Shown here piece after piece: positions 33,899-44,200 of a stretch of 55,738 bases of DNA. The position numbers and the translations under genes were made by a program. The first letter of the stretch is position 1, and each line of letters begins with the position of its first letter. The notes beneath the pieces were generated by a model that did no database searches, was not told the DNA's origin, and saw only the letters and a program-made list of their open reading frames with translations. Origin of the DNA: Bacilli bacterium (GTDB lineage: Bacteria > Bacillota_I > Bacilli_A > ML615J-28 > CAG-313); assembly GCA_017398545.1 (NCBI GenBank), contig JAFQFT010000039.1, positions 1 through 55,738 of the forward strand. The letters are read 5' to 3'.

Positions 33899-36586
33899 CT
33901 ATTCATAGTCCTCAACACTTGGATAAGCCCAATTGAATAACTCTAAATCATAAATTAGTGTTTGTTCTTCAACAGTTAACTCAAGATAAGTTTTACCAAT
34001 TAAACTAGTTAGTTTATCCATTGAACCTTGATAATCTTTATAGAATGCATTTTCTTTATAACTTTCATCAATAGTTTCATCACCATCAATAAGTTGTTGT
34101 CCCTTAGCAATGAAATCCATATATGCTTTATATTCTGCATTAGTATATTGTGATTTAGCAAATTCAATTTTACATTCAAGTAAAGTCTCATAATCATAAT
34201 CACCATACATTTCATCAATTAAGCCAAGTTTATTATAAACTTTTAGTGCATTAATTGCTATATTAAAATCTTTCTTAATAAGTTGATAGAATTCTTCACC
34301 ATTATTATTTTCAAATGACTCAGAAGAATCTATAGCACACTTAATATATTTTTCATACTTAGTAAGTTTATCTACAGTAAAATACGCAGCAACATAATCA
34401 ACAACTTTGAAAATTTCATCTAATGCTTCTTCAGGATCAACACTACCAGTATATAAACCAGGAAGCAATTCTTCAAGTGTAGTTGTATCATATGCTTCAA
34501 TATATTCAACAAATGCATTTACCTCATCTTCTAATTCTTTTACTTGTTCATCAGTAAATTGAATATTAAATAAAATACTTATTTGTGATTTTAATTGATC
34601 TAAATCACCATCACCATTTGAAATAAACAATAAACCTAGTACAGTTTCTAAGTCAACTTCACCTTTAATAGTGATACCTGATAATTTTCCTTCAAGTAAA
34701 CCTACAATTTTCTTAACTGTTTCAATAGCAGCTTCATCTTCAGGATTTTGCATTAGGCCAAGGATAGATTCAACATCTGCAACACTAATTTCCTCTATAA
34801 TAGAAAGAGTTTCATTAATAGTAGTAATTGCAGTATTTAATAAAGTTTCAATTGTTGTAAATAATCCATCAAGATCTTCAACATATGTTCCAACTACAAA
34901 TCCATACCCTTCTAAAGTTTCAATTAACACTTGAACTTCAGCTTCAGTAGGTAAGTTATCTTCAATTAATTCAGCAACTTGAATTGCAAAGTTTCTAGCA
35001 TCTTCAATAGCAGCACTTAAAGCTTCTTCAGAATCTACACTTTGGAATTTGCCCATTAATTCTTCTAATTTTGTTTGATAACCCATTGCAGTTTCATAAG
35101 CATCATATAATTTACTAGCTGTTGCATTTAATACATCTTTATTCTTTTCAAAGTTTGCAATAATTACAGCAACATTTTCTTCTGCAATTTTTTGTGCTTC
35201 AACGAATTTATCATACATATATTTTTCATACATATATTGTTCCATTGCATCTTCACATTCAAATGTTTCTTCAATTAACGAATAATCACCTTCACATTTA
35301 TTATATTTTGCAACATAATAATTTTTAATAGATTCAATTTCATCTTTAGTTAAAACAAATTCTTTACCATCATATTTAGTGAATGTATAAGAGTCATCAT
35401 TTCTAATTACACTATAAATAGGACCTACCATATCAAGTACATTTTGTATATAATTATATGTAGAAACATCAGTTTTTTTATAATTAATAGAATATCTTAT
35501 AGTACTACCAAAAAATGGAACTACTAATTCTTCAAACTTATCATCATCTTCATAATTTGTTTTAGTAGAACTATAAGCACCTTTAGTTTTCATATCATCA
35601 AATAATGCTTGTAAATCAACCTCAGGCATTTCAAATTCAGGATACTCAGTCATCTTATATCTAGCATAAAGCATTATACCAAAGAATGAAAGTACATTAC
35701 TTGTTTTTCCATTTTGAACATATTGTAATAATTCAATAGGATCATCGATATATTCAAGTTCATCAAATGATACACCAAACTTTTCTTGAGCACCAAGAAC
35801 AATTCTAAATTCTTCTAAATACTCTTTAGCATAATCTTCATCAACATCTAGTTTTTCAACAATTTCACTAATTGAATATTCTTTAGTATAAACAACTGTT
35901 TCAGTAGTTTCTGAAAGACCATTGTCAGAAGTTGCTGCAACACTAAATGCCACTAAAACTTCCTTATTTAAATCAACTACATATTCATTAGCATTAACTA
36001 CTTTTTTAACACCATTAACATATACATTGTAACCTGTAGCACCATTTACATTATCCCAAGTAACTTTATTATTTGCAAACTTAACATTTGTTGGTGTTAC
36101 AAGAGCAGATTTCCATACTGCAACAAGAGTAATATTTTCATTTAATACAGTATTAAAATCAAAAGTAGCACCATTTAATTGCCATCCAGCAAATACACTT
36201 CCATCTTTTATAGGTGCAGTAGGTTCATTAATCTTACTACCTTTATTAACAATAACACTATCTACTTTAGATCCACCTTGTGAATCAAAAATAATTTTAA
36301 CTTTGCCTTCAATAGCAGGGATTACCCACTTAGCAACTAATGTAATATCTTTCTTAACTTTTGATGAAAAATCATAAGTAGTACCATCTAGTTGCCATTC
36401 AACAAAATCATAACCTTCTTTAACTGGATTTTCAGGTTTAGCTACTGTTTTATTTTTCTTAACTTCAACTGAAGCAATTTCACTTCCACCTTGTGTATCA
36501 AAAGTAACAATATACTTTTTACCACATGACACAAGAGTTAATGAAATCATTAAAACTGCAACAAAAACTAAAATTTTTCTTTTCAT
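33899..36586 (-). CDS. InlB-repeat/Fn3-like lipoprotein with long helical C-terminus
   Basis: The 895 residues begin with a signal peptide ending LTLVSC (Cys21). Two InlB B-repeats follow (about 24-86 and 95-157, each ending ITLVAKW or ITLVAVW), then a fibronectin-III-like domain (about 160-235, VTWDNVNGATGYNVYVNG). About 650 residues of acidic, mostly helical sequence follow with no family recognised. The layout suggests a surface lipoprotein displayed beyond the cell wall. It is transcribed alone from a good promoter with a palindrome at the start site. Confidence 0.8.
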   Translation of the reverse strand: MKRKILVFVAVLMISLTLVSCGKKYIVTFDTQGGSEIASVEVKKNKTVAKPENPVKEGYDFVEWQLDGTTYDFSSKVKKDITLVAKWVIPAIEGKVKIIFDSQGGSKVDSVIVNKGSKINEPTAPIKDGSVFAGWQLNGATFDFNTVLNENITLVAVWKSALVTPTNVKFANNKVTWDNVNGATGYNVYVNGVKKVVNANEYVVDLNKEVLVAFSVAATSDNGLSETTETVVYTKEYSISEIVEKLDVDEDYAKEYLEEFRIVLGAQEKFGVSFDELEYIDDPIELLQYVQNGKTSNVLSFFGIMLYARYKMTEYPEFEMPEVDLQALFDDMKTKGAYSSTKTNYEDDDKFEELVVPFFGSTIRYSINYKKTDVSTYNYIQNVLDMVGPIYSVIRNDDSYTFTKYDGKEFVLTKDEIESIKNYYVAKYNKCEGDYSLIEETFECEDAMEQYMYEKYMYDKFVEAQKIAEENVAVIIANFEKNKDVLNATASKLYDAYETAMGYQTKLEELMGKFQSVDSEEALSAAIEDARNFAIQVAELIEDNLPTEAEVQVLIETLEGYGFVVGTYVEDLDGLFTTIETLLNTAITTINETLSIIEEISVADVESILGLMQNPEDEAAIETVKKIVGLLEGKLSGITIKGEVDLETVLGLLFISNGDGDLDQLKSQISILFNIQFTDEQVKELEDEVNAFVEYIEAYDTTTLEELLPGLYTGSVDPEEALDEIFKVVDYVAAYFTVDKLTKYEKYIKCAIDSSESFENNNGEEFYQLIKKDFNIAINALKVYNKLGLIDEMYGDYDYETLLECKIEFAKSQYTNAEYKAYMDFIAKGQQLIDGDETIDESYKENAFYKDYQGSMDKLTSLIGKTYLELTVEEQTLIYDLELFNWAYPSVEDYE

Positions 36587-36699
36587 TGTTTTCCTCCTCT
36601 TAATGTAATTAACAATTAGCTTTCATATATAAAACAATTTAAATTAAAAAAAGTGACAAAAATTAAATATTAATAATTATTTGTAAGCTAATTATATTT

Positions 36700-36718
36700 A
36701 ATAGATACATTATCTATT
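36700..36718 (-). promoter_or_regulatory. Operator-like palindrome at the start of the InlB-lipoprotein transcript
   Basis: Inverted repeat aatagata-cat-tatctatt lies directly downstream of the -10 box, where a bound repressor would block initiation. The leader from there to the gene is about 130 bases long. Confidence 0.45.
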
Positions 36719-36725
36719 TGTAAAC

Positions 36726-36754
36726 ATTATACCATTCAATTATAAAAAAGTCAA
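36726..36754 (-). promoter_or_regulatory. Promoter of the InlB-repeat lipoprotein gene
   Basis: On the minus strand TTGACT (36754-36749), 17 bases, TATAAT (36731-36726). Confidence 0.82.
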
Positions 36755-36815
36755 CATTTAATTAAAAAACCATAGTTACTTTAATATTAAATAATAGTTA
36801 CTTAATATCAAAAAA

Positions 36816-36835
36816 AGTCACCTTTAACAGTGACT
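36816..36835 (-). terminator. Terminator of eno
   Basis: Stem agtcac/gtgact, short (6 bp), followed on the minus strand by seven T; nine bases after the eno stop. Confidence 0.75.
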
Positions 36836-36843
36836 CATATTTT

Positions 36844-38160
<1,317 letters not shown>

Positions 38161-39336
38161 TTATGCAATATTTCTAATTTTATTAAAAATATTTAATAAT
38201 TCTTTATCACTAAAATATCTAGGCACAGGATATAATGGATATACCTCTTTTTTTATGTGCTTTATCATCTTAGGAATATCTTCATCTTTTATTATATCAC
38301 ATAAATTATTTTCTTGATTTAAATTTACTAATAAGTCTTTTAGTTTTTCAATAAAATCATTAGGGTTATTAGAATTAATACCAACTTCATGATTTAAATC
38401 AATTAACTTTTTATTTGCTGATTTTCCGTATGCTTCTAAAATTATTGGTAACAAAATTCCATTTAAATATCCATGAGGCAAATGATAATAAGCACTTATC
38501 GCATGACTAAATGCATGAACATATCCAACATATGCTTTCGTAAATGCAATACCAGCTTCATATGAAGCTTGTTGTAATAGTTCTCTAGAATTTAAGTCTT
38601 TTTTGTTATTATAAGCAGTTTCAACATTATATATAATTTTATAAATAGCACGTCTTGCATAAAGATAAGTTTCGTAAGTATTACTTTTTCCAATATATGC
38701 TTCTATAGCATGAGTTAAAGCATCAAGAGCGGTTGTTGCAATAAGATTTTTAGGAAGAGTTAACAACACTCTTGGATCTAATACTGCATATTGTGGAATA
38801 AGTTTAGGATCATTTATTGCATACTTTTCATTTCTTTTAAGGTCTGTTACAACACTTGCAACAGTACATTCAGAGCCAGTTCCACAAGTTGTAGGTATAC
38901 AAATCATAAAGATTGGTTTTTTTGTAATTTTAAGAAGGCCACGCATTTTTCTAATAGACTTTTTATTAGTAAGTCTTGCCGCAACAACTTTACCGGCATC
39001 CATTGTAGATCCACCACCAATTGAAATAATCGCATCAGCATTAAATTCTTTTGATACTGTTACTGCTTTTTCAATTGATTCAATATCAGGATCTGAAGGT
39101 ATTTCATTATAATCTAAAATATTAAAGTTATCTTTTAATAAATTAAATAAATATATATAGAATTCTTCTTTACATACCCTTTTACCTGATAAAAGTAAAA
39201 TATGTTTTTTATTTTCTTTTTTTAATACATCAACTACATCACTTAATTCATTTAAAATAATAGGTTCTCTAAACTTTATAAACTTAGTAAAAATATACAA
39301 AATCTTTTGATAAATTCTTGCAAATATAGTTTTCAT
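38161..39336 (-). CDS. Iron-containing alcohol dehydrogenase
   Basis: This group III dehydrogenase shows the NAD-binding ISIGGGSTMDAGK, TCGTGSECT, and the metal ligands D and H in ALDALTHAIEAY, AFSHAISAYYHLPHG. The substrate could be an alcohol/aldehyde, lactaldehyde or glycerol-type compound; sequence alone does not decide. Start at ATG 39336 (MKTIFARIY) or GTG 39345; neither has a strong Shine-Dalgarno site, and both touch the stop of the 5'-nucleotidase gene, so translation is coupled. It lies upstream of eno. Confidence 0.9.
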   Translation of the reverse strand: MKTIFARIYQKILYIFTKFIKFREPIILNELSDVVDVLKKENKKHILLLSGKRVCKEEFYIYLFNLLKDNFNILDYNEIPSDPDIESIEKAVTVSKEFNADAIISIGGGSTMDAGKVVAARLTNKKSIRKMRGLLKITKKPIFMICIPTTCGTGSECTVASVVTDLKRNEKYAINDPKLIPQYAVLDPRVLLTLPKNLIATTALDALTHAIEAYIGKSNTYETYLYARRAIYKIIYNVETAYNNKKDLNSRELLQQASYEAGIAFTKAYVGYVHAFSHAISAYYHLPHGYLNGILLPIILEAYGKSANKKLIDLNHEVGINSNNPNDFIEKLKDLLVNLNQENNLCDIIKDEDIPKMIKHIKKEVYPLYPVPRYFSDKELLNIFNKIRNIA

Positions 39337-39337
39337 C

Positions 39338-41188
39338 TTATACACCGTTTTCTAATTTATAAACAACCGCATCACGTATTTGCAAGTCAAGAGTTGTTGC
39401 TTTAAGGTTCTTAAAGAACTTTTGATAATAGTAATAATTATAAACATAATCAATAACACATATCTTATAAGTTTTATTATTAGAAATATTGTTAATATCT
39501 AAATTACTAGAAAAATATAAATAACCATCAGCTGTATTAAAAAATGATTTTAAAGTACTTCCACTCATTTCAACAATAATTAATTTATTATCAAATGGGA
39601 ATACTTCATATATATCTTCCATTGTAATAGGACCTAAATCAATTGTACTTCTTACACCACCAGTATTTAAACACGCAAAATCACTTCCAGTTAATTCTAC
39701 CATTCCATTTGCCGCAAGAGGACCTAAATAACTTTTTGATAAATAAGAACTTGTATAACCAATTACCTTTTCACCTTCTAATATCACATCTTCATAATTT
39801 TTTATAATATCTAAAACATTACTACTACTTGAATAATTAGAAGGATAATAATGATTAACACTTTTTTTAGTAATATCACCATTTTCAAGTGTTAAATTAA
39901 TAGAACCAACAGTTATATTTTTAGTATTACTTTGAAGAACTGGAATTTTATAATTATCTATTCTATTTACAGTTTCATTAATCTTTTGATGTGTATGAGC
40001 ACAAAGAATTGCATCTATTCTTGCATCACCAAATAATGTAGCAAAACGTTCATTAGTATCAGAATCATAATCATGTGTTGCAACAACAACTACATCACAA
40101 TCTTCATCAGTTCTTAATGTAGTTGCAAGACGTTCAACAATTGGAACAGGATCTTTGAATATATAATTTTCTACAAATTCTGCATTAATTGAACTAGTTA
40201 ATCCTTCACCAATAACACCAATAATACCAACTCTTAAACCATTGTTTTCAACAATGGTATATTCATCTAACCATTCAGGCATAGTTGATGATGATTTATA
40301 AACTATATTAGCCCCAAGGAATGGAAAATCTGCCTCACCATTAGATAAGTCTCCATCTTTATATACACTAATAGTTTCAATACCCCAGTCGAATTCATGA
40401 TTACCAATTACAAAACAATCAAATTCCATTTCATTTAAAACATCAATAAATATTCTTCCTCTTGTTACATTAGCAGCATAACCACCTTGGAAAATATCAC
40501 CATTTGCAACTTTAATATAATCAGTATTAGTTTCTAAACTATTAACAAGTGTTTCAACCTTATCAAGTCCAGTTACACTAGCATTTGTTGATACAGCACC
40601 ATGAGTATCATTAATTGAGAATATATTTACAACTCCAGTATTTATATCCCCATTAATTTCTACTACATTACTTTTATCACTATAAGAATTTCCGTTTCTT
40701 GCAACAACATAATACTTATCACCATAAGTTTCTTCTATACTATATGAAAAACTAGTTATAGAATCTAATAAAGAATCATTTTTATATATATCATAACTAA
40801 CTGCATTTAAAACTTTATTCCAAGATAATATACCATCAGTTAACTTAATTACAGGAGCTTGTAATTTTATAACTACATCTTCATATTTAGAACCATCTGA
40901 ATAGTATTCTAATATATTACTAAATGATGAATATCCATTAGTTGTTTTTGCGTTAACTTTAATTTGATAAGTTCCTTCTTTTAAACTAAGATCATAACAA
41001 GTTTGAGTTACAGTATCAGTTAATATATTGTCAATATATATATTATAATTTAATGCATCAGTATAACTATCCCACAATAAAACATCATTCTCTATTTTAA
41101 TAGTTATACTATTATCAGTAGTATCTGTACAACTTGTAATACCAAAACAAATAAATATTATTATAAATAATTTTAAAATCTTTTTCAT
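39338..41188 (-). CDS. Surface 5'-nucleotidase/cyclic phosphodiesterase lipoprotein
   Basis: The 616 residues begin with a signal peptide ending FGITSC (Cys20). Two Fn3-like domains follow (about 30-100 and 108-180). A calcineurin-type phosphoesterase domain carries INDTHG, NGDIFQGG, VIGNHEFDWG and ATHDYD/AHTHQ (about 190-430). The 5'-nucleotidase C-terminal domain (about 440-616) has LNTGGVRSTIDLGPITMEDIYEVFPF. It releases nucleosides and phosphate from external nucleotides. It is the first gene of the operon with the dehydrogenase and eno. Confidence 0.92.
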   Translation of the reverse strand: MKKILKLFIIIFICFGITSCTDTTDNSITIKIENDVLLWDSYTDALNYNIYIDNILTDTVTQTCYDLSLKEGTYQIKVNAKTTNGYSSFSNILEYYSDGSKYEDVVIKLQAPVIKLTDGILSWNKVLNAVSYDIYKNDSLLDSITSFSYSIEETYGDKYYVVARNGNSYSDKSNVVEINGDINTGVVNIFSINDTHGAVSTNASVTGLDKVETLVNSLETNTDYIKVANGDIFQGGYAANVTRGRIFIDVLNEMEFDCFVIGNHEFDWGIETISVYKDGDLSNGEADFPFLGANIVYKSSSTMPEWLDEYTIVENNGLRVGIIGVIGEGLTSSINAEFVENYIFKDPVPIVERLATTLRTDEDCDVVVVATHDYDSDTNERFATLFGDARIDAILCAHTHQKINETVNRIDNYKIPVLQSNTKNITVGSINLTLENGDITKKSVNHYYPSNYSSSSNVLDIIKNYEDVILEGEKVIGYTSSYLSKSYLGPLAANGMVELTGSDFACLNTGGVRSTIDLGPITMEDIYEVFPFDNKLIIVEMSGSTLKSFFNTADGYLYFSSNLDINNISNNKTYKICVIDYVYNYYYYQKFFKNLKATTLDLQIRDAVVYKLENGV

Positions 41189-41250
41189 ATTATACCTCTT
41201 GTATCTATTTTACCATATTTAAAAGTTTTAATCACTCTAGTTGCAATAAA

Positions 41251-41289
41251 TAACAATATGACAAGGTATTAAACCTTGTCATATTGTTA
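41251..41289 (-). terminator. Terminator of the 1937-residue helicase gene
   Basis: A 16-bp perfect stem (taacaatatgacaagg/ccttgtcatattgtta) with a 7-base loop includes the stop codon of the gene. Confidence 0.87.
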
Positions 41290-44200
41290 TTTTAATTTTA
41301 CATAATTATCTTTAATAATAAATTCACTTGAATTTAAAACAACATATTTAATTAACTTACTAAGCTTATCAAGCGTTGCTTGTGTTAAAACTTTAACTCC
41401 AAAGAAATTACCTAAAATATGTGCAAAATCATCATATTTAACACTACCCTGTACTTCTAAAATATCTTTCATAGCTACTTTAATTTCACATGCAGGTATC
41501 TCAGTAATATCTCTTTGAGAATTATTAGAAATACGATAATAATCAATATTCTTTTCTTTCTTATCTTTAGGAAAATATATTGCTTGAGACAATTCTAATT
41601 TCTTTTCACGATTAATAGCAGTTAAATGTTTATCAAATAAACGTTTAACTCTTGCACCTGCTTTAGAAACATTAACTAATTCTTTAAATCTTTCAAGAAG
41701 TAGTGTATAAGCAATCGGACCTTCAAAATCAATAATCTTTGTAAGTTCTTGAACAATACCATTTTGAATATATTCATCCACCATAGCATCATAACTAAAA
41801 TGAATTCTAAATGGATATTTTTCATATGTCTTTGCACGTTTATATACTTCAACAATATCTTTTTCAAACACAACATCAATTGGATCATCAATCACTTCAA
41901 TTATTTGATTCTTTTTATTAATAGCTTCAATTATTAAATCTAGAACTTGTTCTTTATTCTTAATATAATCAATTGAATATATATTAATTATATTCCAATC
42001 AAGACGTTGAAGTGTTCTTATTTGAACACAGTTTCTATCACGACATGTAGAATCTTGTGCGTTGACACCACCATCACAAATAATACCAAGAACATAATTA
42101 CCATTCATATCTTTAACACAAAGATTTAATTTTAGTTTAGAATCACCTACTAAAATATCAGAATCAATTCCTCTTTTTAATAGTTCTTCTTGAAGTTCTC
42201 TTTCAATACCAACATAGCTAATTACTTGATGAGCATTTTCCATAATTAAACATGACATTCCATGTTCTGCATAAATCAAGAATTCTCTTAAGACTTCTGC
42301 ACCTTTATTTTTAGTCTTAAAGGTATTGATATCATTACCATGAATAGAAGCATATACTTTCATTTCTACTTTAGATCTAGTTACCGCAACATTTAGTCTT
42401 CGTTCACCTTTTTCAAGTGATAAAGGACCAAAATGAAGATGGAACTTCTTATCTTTATTAAAACCAAATCCAACTGAGAATAAAATAACATCACGTTCAT
42501 CACCTTGAACATTTTCAAGATTTTTAACAAACAACTTATCTTTATTAGCTTCATTAATCTCATTAAACTTAGGATTAGCCTCAAATAAATCATTAATCTT
42601 TTCAAGAATAAGTTCTTGTTGTTTCATATTAAATGTAATAATACCAATAGATTGTTTAGAAAGTTCTGGATCTTTAAAACGTCTTACAACTTCTTTTACT
42701 ATCGCATCAGCTTCTTTTTCATTAATACCTGAATCATATACACCACCAACATACTCATAACTAACTCTTCTAAATGAATTATCTGGAGAAGGGAATGTAT
42801 ATAAAGAATGATCATAGAACATGTTATTAGAAAATGCAATTAATGATTCATGAGTACTACGGTAATGCCATAAAAGTCTGTTTCTTCTCATACCAAGTGC
42901 TAAACAGTCATCTAGTAGGCTTTCTAAATCATCAAAGTTACTACCTATTTCCGCAATCTCATTATTTCCAATTACAGTTTGGAAAAAAGTAGTTGGTGGC
43001 ATTTGTTCAGGATCCCCCGCAACAATTAACGATTTACCACGTGAAATAGCACCTATTGCTTCACAAGTCGGAATTTGACTCGCTTCGTCAAATATAACTA
43101 AATCAAATTTTTCACTATCTAGACTTAAATACTGAGCAGCACTCATTGGAGACATTAAGAAACATGGACAAATTTGTCTAATTAATTTACCATATTCAAT
43201 TAGAATATTTCTAATTGTTGTTTTATGGCCACCATTTTTAATACACTTTTGCAAGCCATAAATAGCAGTAGATTTAGCGTAACCAAAATTATTAACTGGA
43301 TAATTCTTAGTAATCTTACTTGCAGTTTCAGTAATAATCAGTTCTGTATATTGATCAAGTAATTCATTATATTTTCTTATCGCATTATCAAATAATAAAC
43401 CATTAAATTCAATAAAATAATAATCTTTAAAATACTCATTAATTAACGCATAATTATGACTTGCTATAAAATGATTTAATAAATCATTTAAAGAACATTT
43501 ACCTTCTTTATAATATGTAATAAACTCAATTGGGAATAAAACATTTGAAAGTTCAATAAAACTCTTATTATATAAAGAAATACCTTCAAATTTATTAATT
43601 TCATTTACCATTTTATAAACAATAGATTTATAAATTTCATAAGCATTATTATCTTCTTTGAAGACAAATTTATTAATATTAAGTTCAAAATCATTTACTA
43701 AATTAGTTTCAGAAACTAAATAAGCATTATATACTTCAACTACTTTTTGTAACTTATACTTACGATGGTCATCATTATTAATTTCATTATTCATTACTTT
43801 AAATGAAGTAATAATGTTAAATAAATTATCATCAAGATCATTTTGATAAGTTAATTTATCCAAATATTGTTTGAATAAATAAGTATTATTATAATATTCT
43901 TTCATTAATGAAAAATTAGAAGATAGTTCTTTATACTTATCGCCAAATAATGCTTTTAAGAAACTATTATTTTCATTAATATATTTTTCATTAAGTTGAT
44001 ATTTTAAGACTTTTTCAAGTGTAGTAGTAAGGTCAAAATTATTAATTTTATAACTTATATTTTTCAAATATGATTTAAGAGTTTTCTTAATATTTGATTG
44101 AATAAAGATTTTAGTTAAGAAATTACTATTATTTAATTTAGTTAGTAATTCATTTGCATTAATATTTAAAACATCTTTATGATATAGTTTTTCTAAATCT

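Noticed and set aside
34671-34934. 87-codon plus-strand ORF
   Set aside because: Antisense to the 895-residue lipoprotein with no Shine-Dalgarno site; low-complexity shadow frame.
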